A DNA stretch of 64,000 nucleotides, from positions 403,331 through 467,330 of the forward strand of contig NZ_QPNC01000009.1 in the NCBI RefSeq assembly GCF_003386285.1. The letters are read 5' to 3'. The notes under the pieces are model-generated. The model saw only the letters and a list, made by a program, of their open reading frames with translations. It was not told where the DNA came from and searched no databases. Positions 23,869 through 32,876 of this stretch are shown here, piece after piece (position 1 is the stretch's first letter; every line of letters starts with the position of its first letter). A program made the position numbers and the translations under genes. This DNA comes from Nocardiopsis sp. FIRDI 009 (GTDB lineage Bacteria; Actinomycetota; Actinomycetes; Streptosporangiales; Streptosporangiaceae).

Positions 23869-26800
23869 CGCCGACCTCGCCCGCCGGGATCCGCTGAGGG
23901 GTGTTCTGCCCCGGGCCGCCGCTCCCACCGGGCGGCGGCTGTTCGGCGCGCCGGGCGGCCCGTTTCGACGTGCTGGCCCCGTGCTTGTTCTTGCCGGCCT
24001 TGTGTTCCTTCCTGGTGCGCTTCGGCTCCTGTGGGCTGGTCTCACGCTTCGGTGCGGTGGTGTCGGCTCCACCGCCCGCGCCGGGAGCGTCGGCGTCCCC
24101 GACCAACGCGCGGACTCCGTCGAGGACCTCGTCGGGCACATGGGGATCCAGCGCCCGAAGGACCGGCTCCACCGACTCCGCACGCAGACGGGGACCGGTC
24201 ACGACGGACCGCACGCGGTCGAGGAAGTCGTGCAGGGCGCGCGGCAGGAGCGTGTGGAGGTCGGAGCCGCCGGGTGCGAGGGCCAGGTCCTCCACCGCCT
24301 GGGTGAGTACCAGCAGTTCGCGACGGCCCAGGGCCTCCGTGGACAGCAGCCGTCGGTAGGTGGTGAGGCGTTTGCCGGGGTCGACCGTCGCGGGTTCGAA
24401 GCGCAGCCGCATGACCTCGTGCATCTCGGACCAGGGACCCTCGTCGTCCGGTCCCTGGAACCAGGTGGCGAGGTCGGTCGAGACGTGGCGCAGGTAGGGC
24501 AGCAGCCCCAGCGTGAACCGCGCCGCCGTGCCGTTGACCCGCATCGCCATCGACCGCAGCAGACGTGATGTGATCGACTCGAAGGGCACGGTGATGCCGT
24601 AGGGGTCGACGACGTCGAAACGGAAGTCTCCGCCCACCCGCAGCTCGAACCCCACGCACTCGCCTACGTCCACGGGGGAGCCGTCCTCCAACCCGATCAC
24701 CGTGCGCACCCCCTCCTCGCTCCAGCCGTCGAGGTGGCGCACCCGCAGGGTCGACAGGATGCTGAACCACTCCGCGCCGGGCAGGGTCCGCCACAGGGTG
24801 GTGCTGTGTTGCAGGGCCTGGTCGGGTTCCGCGGCCTCGGGGAACAGCTCTCGGGCGTCCACGGGGTCCTCGCGTACGAGGCACAGCAGGATGACCAGGT
24901 TGCTGGTGTAGTTGGCCTCGCGCTGGGTCTGCGGCAGCCGCACGGGCTCGTACTCGGTGTGGGAGCGGTTGGGAGCCGGGAAGGGGGCCTCCTGGAACAG
25001 TTCGACGAGGAGTTCCCCGTACTCGGCGCGCAGCCGCGGGTCCTCGGCCAGGCGGTGTCCGACCAGTTCCCGGAGGAAGTCCACGACCCGGTCGCGTCCC
25101 CCGTAGCCGGCGAAGGAGGACAGGGCGTACAGTTCGCCGTCGTCGGGGCGCACGCCCCGACCCCGGCGGCGGGAGGAGCGCGCCCGTGACTCCGCCGCCT
25201 CCTCCAACGCGGCGACCACCGCCCGGGCCACCAGGTACTCGCCGAAGGTGGAGTGCAGGAACTCGAACACGCTCGCCCGACCGTCCGCGGCCTTGGCCCG
25301 GGACTCGTGGACGAAGAAGAACCGCCCCAGCACCTGGGCGGCCGGGGCGATCGCGCCGTGCAGGTCGGTGTCGGAGGGGCGAACGGCCGCGTCCGGCATG
25401 AGCACGGCCAGGTCCCGGTCCAGCTCGGCGGCGCTCACGCTCTGCCTGCGGCGGGTGAACATCGCCAGGGCGGCGACCTCCAGCCGCCGGAGTTCGTCCT
25501 CCACGGCCTCCTCGAAGTCCTCCGGGCTCAGCCCGGACCGGTGTTTGTTCACCTCGCGCCGGGCGAACATCCGCAGCAGGCGTTCGTACAGCTCCGTGTT
25601 GGACAGGGCCTTGGCGGCGTGCTGGAGCGCGTTGCCGTCGGCGTCGTAGATGAGCAGCATCAGCAGCAGCAACGGCTGCTCGGCCAACTCGCGGTACCGG
25701 GTCAGGGTCTTCGGGGTGAGCGGTTCCAGCCCGGACTCGGTGAGGGAACGGGCGTTGCTGTGGTTCCACACCTGCAGCATCCGGGCGATCCGCGCGTCGT
25801 CGAACGGTTCCAGACGTATCACCACGGTGCCGTTGGGGAAGCGGGCGCGGTCGGCCACCACGGTGCGGCTGGTGACGATCACCGCCACCGGCTGACCCAT
25901 CGCCTCCTGCTGGTGCTGGAACTCCTGGACCCGCTCCAGGTAGTCGGAGCGGTCCACCCCGGTGGCCTGGAGGAGCTCGTCGAAGCCGTCGAGGATCACG
26001 ACCGGCAGGGCGCCGTCGGCGGAGTCGGCCAGCTCCCGCCAGGAGACCCGGGTGTGCAGCGCGGCGGCCAGGCCGTCCTCGATCTGGACGTGGATGGGGG
26101 CGTTCGGCTCGACCGCGCGCAGCTCCACCCGCACGGCGAGGAAGTCGGCGGCGGGCAGCTGGGCCGCGAGCATCTCGGTGAACTTGGACTTGCCCGAGCC
26201 GGGGTGGCCGAGGACGACCGTGGGGAACTCGGTCGCGAACGGGTGGACGAGGTGCGCGGCGATGACCGACTGGAGGTCGTCGATGACGGGGAGCCGCTCC
26301 CACCACTCCTCGCCGGAGGGGTTGCCGTCGTGCACCGCGCGAGCCGCACGGCCCCGAGGGGCGATGTAGGCGTCCTCCAACGTGGGGAGGACGAGACCGG
26401 GAGGGGCGTCATCCGAGCGCAGCACGGGCTGGCGCAGCACCGCCCGGTACCCGGCGGCCAACTCCCGGCGCCGCGTGTCCACGTCCCGGTGGGAGCCGAT
26501 CTCCTCCAGCCGCCGTCGCAGGTCGCTCAGTCCCGCCCCGAGGACCGCGCGGGTGCGGTCGTGTTCGTGCAGGTGAACCCACATGCCGAACTCGGGGACC
26601 TCGGCGGACAGGCGGCGGTGGGACTCCGCGTACCGCTGGGCGGCGCGTTCGGGGACGAGCCGCCGCAGCTGTTCCGACACAGGGCCGCCCTCGGCGAGGG
26701 CCTCGTGTCCACCGGCCGGGGCGGTCGCGGCCAACACCCCGCAGAAGTCCCTGACCAGCAGGTCCGAGGAGACGAAGGGCACCAGGTCCGTGCCGAGGGA

Positions 26801-27193
26801 CAGCGACGGAACGGCCGCCGCGCGGTCGAGGACGCGGTTCACCACCTCGGCCTGCTCGGCCTTGGTGATCCTCAGGTCGGCCAGGGTGAAGGGCGCCTCC
26901 AGTTCCTCCAGCGACTCCTCCACCGCCTCGAAGAACGCCACGGTCACCAGGATCTGGTGCGCGGCCTGGATACGCTCGGTCCGCGACATCCGACTCCGCC
27001 CCCGGAGCTTGTCGCCGATGCCCTCGATGGCCTGGCGGCCCTTGCCCACCAACATGCCGCGCACACCGAACAGGTCGGGTACCCCCACCAGCGCCAGACC
27101 GCCGTCGGTGAGCTTCTCCGCGAAGTCCAGGACCTGTGAGTCGTTCTCGCCGAGCACCTTCAGGGCGTCGGCGTAGGTGAGCTGTCTGGCCAA
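23822..27193 (-). CDS. NACHT-domain STAND NTPase with N-terminal helical domain
   Basis: This 1123-residue protein has a TTG start. Residues 1-100 form a helical region of the NACHT-N-terminal-helical (NNH) type. The NACHT core has Walker A GHPGSGKSK (about 329-337), Walker B PVVILDGFDE (397-406) and an arginine sensor near VIVTSRTVV. A helical region and a C-terminal all-helical or repeat-like sensor (700-1000) follow, ending in a Lys/Arg-rich low-complexity tail (1035-1100). Bacterial NACHT proteins of this layout (bNACHT) can act in antiphage defence, with ATP-dependent oligomerisation after sensing. No separate effector gene is linked, so the N-terminal helices could be the effector. It is separated from ung by a strong terminator. 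Confidence 0.88.
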   Translation of the reverse strand: MARQLTYADALKVLGENDSQVLDFAEKLTDGGLALVGVPDLFGVRGMLVGKGRQAIEGIGDKLRGRSRMSRTERIQAAHQILVTVAFFEAVEESLEELEAPFTLADLRITKAEQAEVVNRVLDRAAAVPSLSLGTDLVPFVSSDLLVRDFCGVLAATAPAGGHEALAEGGPVSEQLRRLVPERAAQRYAESHRRLSAEVPEFGMWVHLHEHDRTRAVLGAGLSDLRRRLEEIGSHRDVDTRRRELAAGYRAVLRQPVLRSDDAPPGLVLPTLEDAYIAPRGRAARAVHDGNPSGEEWWERLPVIDDLQSVIAAHLVHPFATEFPTVVLGHPGSGKSKFTEMLAAQLPAADFLAVRVELRAVEPNAPIHVQIEDGLAAALHTRVSWRELADSADGALPVVILDGFDELLQATGVDRSDYLERVQEFQHQQEAMGQPVAVIVTSRTVVADRARFPNGTVVIRLEPFDDARIARMLQVWNHSNARSLTESGLEPLTPKTLTRYRELAEQPLLLLMLLIYDADGNALQHAAKALSNTELYERLLRMFARREVNKHRSGLSPEDFEEAVEDELRRLEVAALAMFTRRRQSVSAAELDRDLAVLMPDAAVRPSDTDLHGAIAPAAQVLGRFFFVHESRAKAADGRASVFEFLHSTFGEYLVARAVVAALEEAAESRARSSRRRGRGVRPDDGELYALSSFAGYGGRDRVVDFLRELVGHRLAEDPRLRAEYGELLVELFQEAPFPAPNRSHTEYEPVRLPQTQREANYTSNLVILLCLVREDPVDARELFPEAAEPDQALQHSTTLWRTLPGAEWFSILSTLRVRHLDGWSEEGVRTVIGLEDGSPVDVGECVGFELRVGGDFRFDVVDPYGITVPFESITSRLLRSMAMRVNGTAARFTLGLLPYLRHVSTDLATWFQGPDDEGPWSEMHEVMRLRFEPATVDPGKRLTTYRRLLSTEALGRRELLVLTQAVEDLALAPGGSDLHTLLPRALHDFLDRVRSVVTGPRLRAESVEPVLRALDPHVPDEVLDGVRALVGDADAPGAGGGADTTAPKRETSPQEPKRTRKEHKAGKNKHGASTSKRAARRAEQPPPGGSGGPGQNTPQRIPAGEVGVNSARPPRHDARERG

Positions 27194-27230
27194 GGGGGGT
27201 ACCGCCTCTCTCGCTGCGGGAGGACACGAC

Positions 27231-27262
27231 CGGACCCGGCGCCGGGGCCGGCGCCGGGTCCG
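27231..27262 (-). terminator. Terminator between ung and the NACHT gene
   Basis: A perfect 14-15-bp stem (27231-27245 with 27248-27262) made of CGGACCCGGCGCCGG and its complement lies just after ung and before the NACHT start, separating the two transcripts. Confidence 0.7.
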
Positions 27263-27320
27263 CAGGTCGGTGGGGGGTCGGGGGTTCGGGGCGTTCTCGT
27301 TCCCGGGATCGTGTGACGTC

Positions 27321-27995
27321 CTAGGGCAGCTGCCAGTTCACCGGCTCGGCGCCCTGCTCCCGGAGCAGTTCGTTGGTGCGGCTGAACGGCTTGGAGCCGA
27401 AGAAGCCGTTGCGGGCCGACAGCGGGCTCGGGTGCGCGGACTCCACACACGGCACACCCGGCATCATCGGCCGCAGGTTGCGCGCGTCCCGCCCCCACAG
27501 GATCGCCACCAGCGGCTTGCCGCGCTCGGCCAGCGCCCGGATGGCCTGTTCGGTCACGGCCTCCCAGCCCTTGCCGCGGTGCGACCCGGCCTTGCCCGGC
27601 GCGACCGTGAGCACCCTGTTGAGCAGCAGCACGCCCTGCTCGGTCCACGGCGTGAGGTCGCCGTTGGAGGGCATGGGCACCCCGAGGTCCTCCTGCATCT
27701 CCTTGTAGATGTTGCGCAGGCTCGCGGGCAGCCGCACGTCCGGCGCCACGGAGAAGCTCAACCCCACCGGGTTGCCCGGCGTGGGGTAGGGGTCCTGGCC
27801 GACGATGAGCACACGCACGTCGTCGAACGGTTGTTGGAAGGCGCGCAGGACGTGCTCTCCGGCGGGGAGGTAGGTCCGGCCCTCCGCGACCTCCTGGCGC
27901 AGGAAGTCGCCCATCGCGGCGATCTGCGGGGCGACCGGCTCCAGGGCCTTCGCCCAACCGCTGTCCATGATTTCGTTCAGATCCCTACTCGGCAT
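27321..27995 (-). CDS. ung: Uracil-DNA glycosylase, family 1
   Basis: ATG 27995 gives 224 residues. The active-site loop [18 protein letters not shown] contains the water-activating Asp68, LLLNRVLTV supplies the uracil-binding Asn, and [13 protein letters not shown] contains the catalytic His188 and the DNA intercalation loop. It removes uracil from DNA as the first step of base excision repair. Length and motifs match the family fully. A longer upstream frame is not supported. Confidence 0.97.
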   Translation of the reverse strand: MPSRDLNEIMDSGWAKALEPVAPQIAAMGDFLRQEVAEGRTYLPAGEHVLRAFQQPFDDVRVLIVGQDPYPTPGNPVGLSFSVAPDVRLPASLRNIYKEMQEDLGVPMPSNGDLTPWTEQGVLLLNRVLTVAPGKAGSHRGKGWEAVTEQAIRALAERGKPLVAILWGRDARNLRPMMPGVPCVESAHPSPLSARNGFFGSKPFSRTNELLREQGAEPVNWQLP

Positions 27996-28624
27996 GGCCA
28001 GAACACTAGCGGCAGACGGCGACAACCATGACCGCTTCGGGCGATCCGGAGCCCGTCCCGGGGCCGGTCCCCGCCAGGTGGTCAAGAGGGGCGGGGCAGT
28101 TGACCACATCCGGCCACGGGGTGCTCACACAGCGGCACTGGCGATAACTTGGGGTCGCTGTCGCCACACCGGGAGCACAGGGCTCCACAGGGACTAGCGA
28201 CACCACGAGGTGAATCACACGTGCGCGTCCGCCGCCTGGGGCTGCACGTCCCCGAACCCGCGGATCCACAGCCGTTCCGGCAGCACCCGCCCTCTCCGCG
28301 CGGCGTGCCCCCCTCCGTCTAGGAACCCGACACCGGACACGCGTCGCCGTCCGTGACGCCGTCTCCGGTGCCCGCTTCCGAATCCACCGCGCATCCTCCC
28401 TCCGCGCCGCCGAGGCACTCCGGCCACCACCCCTCGCGCGGTGACGCGCGGCCACGGGAACCCCGTGTCCGTGTGCGCGGTGCCCCCGGCACGGCCCGTC
28501 CGCCATCGCGGACCGGCCGTCGCGCCCGACCACGTCGCCCCGCGCCCACGTCCGCGTCCGCGGCGCCGTCCCCCTCGCCGTTGTGACCACTGGCCGAAAG
28601 CGCGCGAAAGCAGGAGGCTCCACC
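27996..28624. other. Non-coding gap, leader of the cyclodipeptide operon
   Basis: About 630 bp without a convincing gene. The part near ung should hold its promoter. Near 28120-28200 is a less GC-rich stretch (ACTGGCGATAACTTGGGG). The part just before the cyclodipeptide synthase is very GC-rich and open in several frames, but no ribosome site or family signal was found. No operator or RNA structure could be defended. Confidence 0.4.
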
Positions 28625-29335
28625 ATGGGAACTTCCGTCCCCACGATCACCATGGCCGAGTTCGAGGCCATTCCCTTCACCGTCAACTGCTCCGTCGTCT
28701 ACGACCGGGGAGAACACCTCCTCGTCGGGGCGAGCCCGGGAAACGGGTACTTCACCCGCGAGCGTGTCTCCGCGCTCCTGGCGTGGGCACGGCCCCGATT
28801 CGACTCGGTCGACGTCGTCTACGCCGACCGGGAGGTCGACACGATGCTCGTCGCCCTCGGGTACGACCCCGACCGGGCGCGCCGACGCGCCACCAAGGAC
28901 GTCCGCGCTCTGCGGAGGAGGATCCTCCAGGGCATCGAGATCTCCGGATCCGACGCGCGCTGCACGGCGCTCTCGGCGTTCGAGGACGATCCCGCCTACC
29001 TGTCCCTGCGCGCCGACGTGGAGAAGGCCATGCTGGACGACCCGGAGTTCAGGGGCGTCTGCGAACGCACGATCCGCCGCTTCCTCCTCCCTCGGCGGGG
29101 TGAGGCGGAACCCACCGCCGAACAGTGGGACGCGGGGATGCGTTATCTGGCCCGCGAGCTCCCGTTCTTCCTCGACACCCCGGCCATCCTCGGCGTCGGT
29201 TCCTCCGTGAGCTGCTACCACGTCGAGATGCCGCCGACCGAACTCCTCTTCACCCGGGAGCGCGGCCTGCGCGCCGCCGCGTCCCAGGCCTACGCCACCA
29301 TCCGACCGCTGCCCCGCGAGGGAGTCCGCCGATGA
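28625..29335 (+). CDS. Cyclodipeptide synthase (NYH subfamily)
   Basis: The 236-residue product matches AlbC-type tRNA-dependent cyclodipeptide synthases. Catalytic Ser37 and Asn40 lie in VGASPGNGYFTRE. Tyr174 and Glu178 lie in YLARELPFFLDTP, equivalent to AlbC Tyr178 and Glu182. Tyr198-His199 (SCYHVEMP) with Asn40 place it in the NYH subfamily. These enzymes take two aminoacyl-tRNAs and make a diketopiperazine. A basic segment (RARRRATKDVRALRRRI, about 84-100) probably binds tRNA. The stop overlaps the following P450 start (ATGA), so the two act together. Confidence 0.93.
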   Translation: MGTSVPTITMAEFEAIPFTVNCSVVYDRGEHLLVGASPGNGYFTRERVSALLAWARPRFDSVDVVYADREVDTMLVALGYDPDRARRRATKDVRALRRRILQGIEISGSDARCTALSAFEDDPAYLSLRADVEKAMLDDPEFRGVCERTIRRFLLPRRGEAEPTAEQWDAGMRYLARELPFFLDTPAILGVGSSVSCYHVEMPPTELLFTRERGLRAAASQAYATIRPLPREGVRR

Positions 29336-30498
29336 CCATCGATCTCACCTTCCCCCTGTCCCGGGACGGCAGGACCGTGCCCGTGGAGTGCTCGTGGCTG
29401 CGCGAGCACCGGCCCGTCGCCCGCGTCCGCACGATGACCGGGGACCCCGCCTGGCTGGTGAGCACCCACGCGCTGGCCACCACCGTGCTGGAGGACGAGC
29501 GGTTCAGCCTCAAGGAGACCTCGCGACCCGGGGCGCCCCGGCAGTACGCGCTGACCATCCCGCCCGAGGTGGTCAACAACATGGGCAACATCAACAGCGC
29601 CGGGCTCAGGAGCGCGGTGATGAAGTCGCTGCGGCCCACCGGAACGCTGGCCGGGTGGATGCTCGCCGAGGCGCACGCGCTCATCAACGCACTCGTCGGC
29701 CAGGGGCCGCCCGCGGACCTGCGCGACGGATTCACCGAACCCTTCTCCGCGGCCCTGCACTGCAAGATCATCGGCGTTCCCGTCGGGGATTGGCGGCGGC
29801 TGATGCAGGGTGTCGACGTCGCGTTCCTGACCAGCCCGTCCCCGTTCGAGGGCGCTGGGGCCAACTGGAACAAGGACCACGGCTACATGCTCGACCAGCT
29901 GCGCTCCGGTCCCCGGTCCGGACTGCTCGGCAGGTTCGCCGACCTGCGCGCCACCGAGGGCCTCGACGACGAGCTGCTGGCCACGGTCGCCGTCTCGCTG
30001 TTCGGCGCGGGCGCGGTGAGCACCTCGGCCTTCCTCCTCCACGCGATCCTCGCCCTCGCCGAACGCCCCGAACTGGTCAGGCGCCTGCACGAGAACCCCG
30101 GGGACGTGCCGCGGGCCGTGGACGAACTCATGCGCTACAACCTGTCCATCGGTGACGCCCTGCCCCGGATCGCCACCGAGGACGTGTGGCTCGACGACAC
30201 CCTGGTCCGCGCGGGCGAACTCGTGCTCGTCCTGGTGGAGGGCGCCAACCACGACCCCGCGGTGTTCGACCGTCCGGAGGTGATCGACATCGACCGGGAG
30301 AAGAACCCGCACCTGGCCTTCGGCGGCGGGCGGCACTACTGTCCGGCGTCCGCGCTGGGCCGCGCCCACGCCGAGGCGGCGCTGACGGCGCTGGTCGCCC
30401 GGCTGCCGGAGCTGCGGTTGGCGGTGCCCGCCGAGCAGCTGGCGTGGCGGCCGGGGTTCATCAAACGGCTGCCCGAACGGCTGCCGGTCCTGTGGTGA
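29332..30498 (+). CDS. CYP121-like cytochrome P450 of the cyclodipeptide pathway
   Basis: The 388-residue P450 is translationally coupled to the CDPS. The heme loop is FGGGRHYCPASALGRAHAE, ExxR is in DELMRYN, and the I-helix reads GAGAVSTSAFL. The order LVLVLVEGANHDP, then LAFGGG, then an ending of KRLPERLPVLW closely follows M. tuberculosis CYP121 (mycocyclosin synthase), as recalled. The I-helix Ser is kept. By that alignment the CYP121 substrate-contacting Arg386 would be Lys here (FIKRLPE). It probably oxidises or couples the rings of a tyrosine-containing diketopiperazine. Confidence 0.9.
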   Translation: MTIDLTFPLSRDGRTVPVECSWLREHRPVARVRTMTGDPAWLVSTHALATTVLEDERFSLKETSRPGAPRQYALTIPPEVVNNMGNINSAGLRSAVMKSLRPTGTLAGWMLAEAHALINALVGQGPPADLRDGFTEPFSAALHCKIIGVPVGDWRRLMQGVDVAFLTSPSPFEGAGANWNKDHGYMLDQLRSGPRSGLLGRFADLRATEGLDDELLATVAVSLFGAGAVSTSAFLLHAILALAERPELVRRLHENPGDVPRAVDELMRYNLSIGDALPRIATEDVWLDDTLVRAGELVLVLVEGANHDPAVFDRPEVIDIDREKNPHLAFGGGRHYCPASALGRAHAEAALTALVARLPELRLAVPAEQLAWRPGFIKRLPERLPVLW

Positions 30499-30505
30499 GG
30501 CCGCG

Positions 30506-31024
30506 GTGCTGAGGCCACCGGCACCGGAAGCGGGTGCCGGTGGCACCGGACTCGGTCGGGCGCGGGGCGCCGCCCCCTCCGCCCCGGAGCCGGACGCCCC
30601 CGACGACGCGGACCCGGGGACCACCCTGCCCACCCGGCTCGGACAGGTCGACCGGGACGGCCGGTGGACGCACGACGCGGGTCGCGCCGAGATGAACGCC
30701 CAGGTGTACAGCCGCGCGCTCGTCTCCCCGGACGTGTGCGGGGACGACTACGCCGACTGCGACGGATGGGTGGACCACACCCTCAGCCGCGCCCACACGT
30801 CGTTCACCGCCACGGTCGGCGTGGACGACACCTCCAGCGCCTCCGAGACCGTGACCTTCACCGTCTACGCCGACGACGAGTCGCTCATCACCGAGACCGT
30901 CCGGCTGGGGGAGACGATCGACCTCGACGTGGACGTCACCGACGTGCTGCGCCTCCGGTTGGAGGTCGAGCCCGGTGACGACAGCGTCTACCCGGTCTGG
31001 GCGGAACCCACCCTGACCGGCTGA
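30506..31024 (+). CDS. NPCBM/NEW2-like domain protein, possibly truncated
   Basis: A GTG 8 bp after the P450 stop opens a 172-residue frame. The C-terminal 110 residues look like an NPCBM/NEW2 beta-sandwich: QVYSRALVSPDVCG, WVDHTLSRAHTSFTATVGVDD, TVTFTVYADDESLITE and DVTDVLRLRLEVEPGDDSVYPVWAEPTL. Such modules bind sugars or sit on membrane-anchored proteins. Here there is no signal peptide and the N-terminal 55 residues are low-complexity, so this may be the surviving end of a longer gene. Its position suggests co-transcription with the P450 but gives no clear role. Confidence 0.55.
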   Translation: MLRPPAPEAGAGGTGLGRARGAAPSAPEPDAPDDADPGTTLPTRLGQVDRDGRWTHDAGRAEMNAQVYSRALVSPDVCGDDYADCDGWVDHTLSRAHTSFTATVGVDDTSSASETVTFTVYADDESLITETVRLGETIDLDVDVTDVLRLRLEVEPGDDSVYPVWAEPTLTG

Positions 31025-31062
31025 CCGCGTGCGCCGTCTCCGGGCGGGGACGGCGCACGCGG
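31025..31062. terminator. Bidirectional terminator
   Basis: CCGCGTGCGCCGTC (31025-31038) pairs perfectly with its complement at 31049-31062 around a 10-base loop, between the convergent NPCBM-like and GH15 genes. Confidence 0.75.
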
Positions 31063-31076
31063 CCGTCGGCTCGGGT

Positions 31077-32876
31077 CTACTCCGCGCGCCAGCCGCCCTG
31101 GCGGTCGGCGAGGTTGAGCGCGGTGGTCACCAGCGGCACGTGGCTGAACGCCTGCGGGAAGTTGCCGACCTGGCGACCGGCGTGCGGGTCCCACTCCTCG
31201 GCGAGCAGCCCCAGGTCGTTGCGGAGCGACAGCAACCGCTCGAACAGCTCCCTGGCCTCCTCCTGGCGGCCGATGGACAGCAGGGCGTTGGCCATCCAGA
31301 AGCTGCACGCCAGGAAGGCGCCCTCGTCCCCGGGCAGCTTGTCGGCGGAGGTCTCCAGGTCGGTGCGGTACCGCAGCACGAAACCGTCGACCATGAGGTC
31401 CTTGCGGATCGCCTCGATGGTGCCGATCACGCGCGGGTCGTCGTAGGGCAGGAAGCCCACCTCGGGGATGAGCAGCAGCGCCGCGTCCAGTTCCTTGCTG
31501 CCGTAGTACTGGGTGAAGGTGTTGCGGTGCGGGTCGTAGCCGTACTCGCACACCTCGGCGTGGATGGTGTCGCGCAGGGCCCGCCACCGTTCGATGGGGC
31601 CCTCCTTGCCGAACTCCTCGATGCTGCGCACCGCCCGGTCGGCCGCCACCCAGGCCATCACCTTGGAGTGCACGAAGTGCTGGCGCGGGCCGCGCACCTC
31701 CCACAGGCCCTCGTCGGGTTCGTCCCAGCACCACTCCAGGTAGTTCACCAGTGAGCGCTGGAGCCCCCACAGGTAGTCGCCGCCGCGAATGTTGGACCGG
31801 CGGGCCAGGTGCAGCACGTCCATGACCTCGCCGTACACGTCGAGCTGGTACTGGCCGACCGCCGCGTTGCCGATCCGTACCGGCCGCGACGCCTCGTACC
31901 CGGGCAGCCAGTCGGCCTCCCACTCGGTCAGCCTCCGCTCCCCGCGGATGCCGTACATGATCTGCATGAGCTGCGGCTCACCGGCCACCGCCCGGACCAG
32001 CCACTCACGCCAGGCGAAGGCCTCCTCCTTGTACCCGGAGCGGATCAGCGCCTCCAGGGTGATGGTCGCGTCCCGCAGCCAGCAGTACCGGTAGTCCCAG
32101 TTGCGCACCCCGCCGATCTCCTCGGGCAGCGAGGTGGTGGGGGCGGCCACGATCCCGCCGGTGGGCCGGTAGGTGAGGGCCTTGAGCACGATGAGGGAGC
32201 GCACGACCGCCTCGCGGTAGGGGCCGTCGTAGGTGCACTGGTCGACCCACTTCTCCCAGAACCGCTCGGTCCGCGACAGCGCCTTCTCCGCGTCCAGGTG
32301 GTCGGACTCCTCCACCTGCGAGGGGTGCCAGGTCATCACGAACGGCACGCGCTGACCCGCGGTGACGGTGAAGGAGGCGTCGTGGGTGAAGTTGTGGCCC
32401 TGGAGGGCGACGGGCGCGCTCAGCCAGATGGCGTCGGGCCCGGCGATGGCGACCAGTTCGGTTCCGGCGCGGTGCATCCACGGCACCACGTGGCCGTAGT
32501 CGAACCGGATCCGCATGGTGGTCTCCATCCGGACCGATCCGCTGATCCCCTCGACGATGCGCACGATGTGCGGTGCTCCGCCGCGCGGCGGCATGAAGTC
32601 GATGACCCGCACGCTCCCGGTGTCGGTGTCCCACTCCGACTCCAGGATCAGCGTCTCCCCCCGGTACCGACGCCGGGTGGCGTCAGGTCGGCCGTCAGCG
32701 GGCCGGAGCGACCAGCTGCCGTTCTGGTCGTCGCCCAGGAGGGCGGCGAAACAGGCGGAGGAGTCGAAGTCCGGCAGACACGCCCAGTCGATGGAGCCGT
32801 CCCGCCCGACCAAAGCGGCGGTTTGCATGTCGCCGATCAGTGCGTAGTCCTCGATCCAGCCGGGCACGCGGCTCAC
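31077..32876 (-). CDS. Glycoside hydrolase family 15 protein (glucoamylase/trehalase type)
   Basis: Starting at GTG 32876 gives 599 residues (a TTG two codons upstream is also open). The N-terminal beta-sandwich begins RVPGWIEDYALIGDMQTAALVGRDGSIDW. The catalytic (alpha/alpha)6 barrel carries TGGIVAAPTTSLPEEIGG (general acid Glu), WDYRYCWLRDA and GLLAEEWDP (general base Glu). No signal peptide is seen, so a cytosolic role in trehalose or glucan turnover is likely. Many actinobacterial trehalases belong to this family. The gene is monocistronic. Confidence 0.92.
   Translation of the reverse strand: MSRVPGWIEDYALIGDMQTAALVGRDGSIDWACLPDFDSSACFAALLGDDQNGSWSLRPADGRPDATRRRYRGETLILESEWDTDTGSVRVIDFMPPRGGAPHIVRIVEGISGSVRMETTMRIRFDYGHVVPWMHRAGTELVAIAGPDAIWLSAPVALQGHNFTHDASFTVTAGQRVPFVMTWHPSQVEESDHLDAEKALSRTERFWEKWVDQCTYDGPYREAVVRSLIVLKALTYRPTGGIVAAPTTSLPEEIGGVRNWDYRYCWLRDATITLEALIRSGYKEEAFAWREWLVRAVAGEPQLMQIMYGIRGERRLTEWEADWLPGYEASRPVRIGNAAVGQYQLDVYGEVMDVLHLARRSNIRGGDYLWGLQRSLVNYLEWCWDEPDEGLWEVRGPRQHFVHSKVMAWVAADRAVRSIEEFGKEGPIERWRALRDTIHAEVCEYGYDPHRNTFTQYYGSKELDAALLLIPEVGFLPYDDPRVIGTIEAIRKDLMVDGFVLRYRTDLETSADKLPGDEGAFLACSFWMANALLSIGRQEEARELFERLLSLRNDLGLLAEEWDPHAGRQVGNFPQAFSHVPLVTTALNLADRQGGWRAE

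Noticed and set aside
25253..27139. 628-residue plus-strand open frame opposite the NACHT gene
   Set aside because: It is the antisense shadow of a gene with intact Walker motifs; composition is Gly/Val/Glu/His-rich without domains.
23062..27193. Sir2 and NACHT as a joint defence cassette
   Set aside because: The genes are convergent, not co-directional, and the Sir2 has the canonical deacylase zinc and catalytic sites, not a defence-type fusion.
28319..29221. 300-residue minus-strand frame opposite the cyclodipeptide synthase
   Set aside because: It is the shadow of the CDPS, whose catalytic residues are fully conserved.
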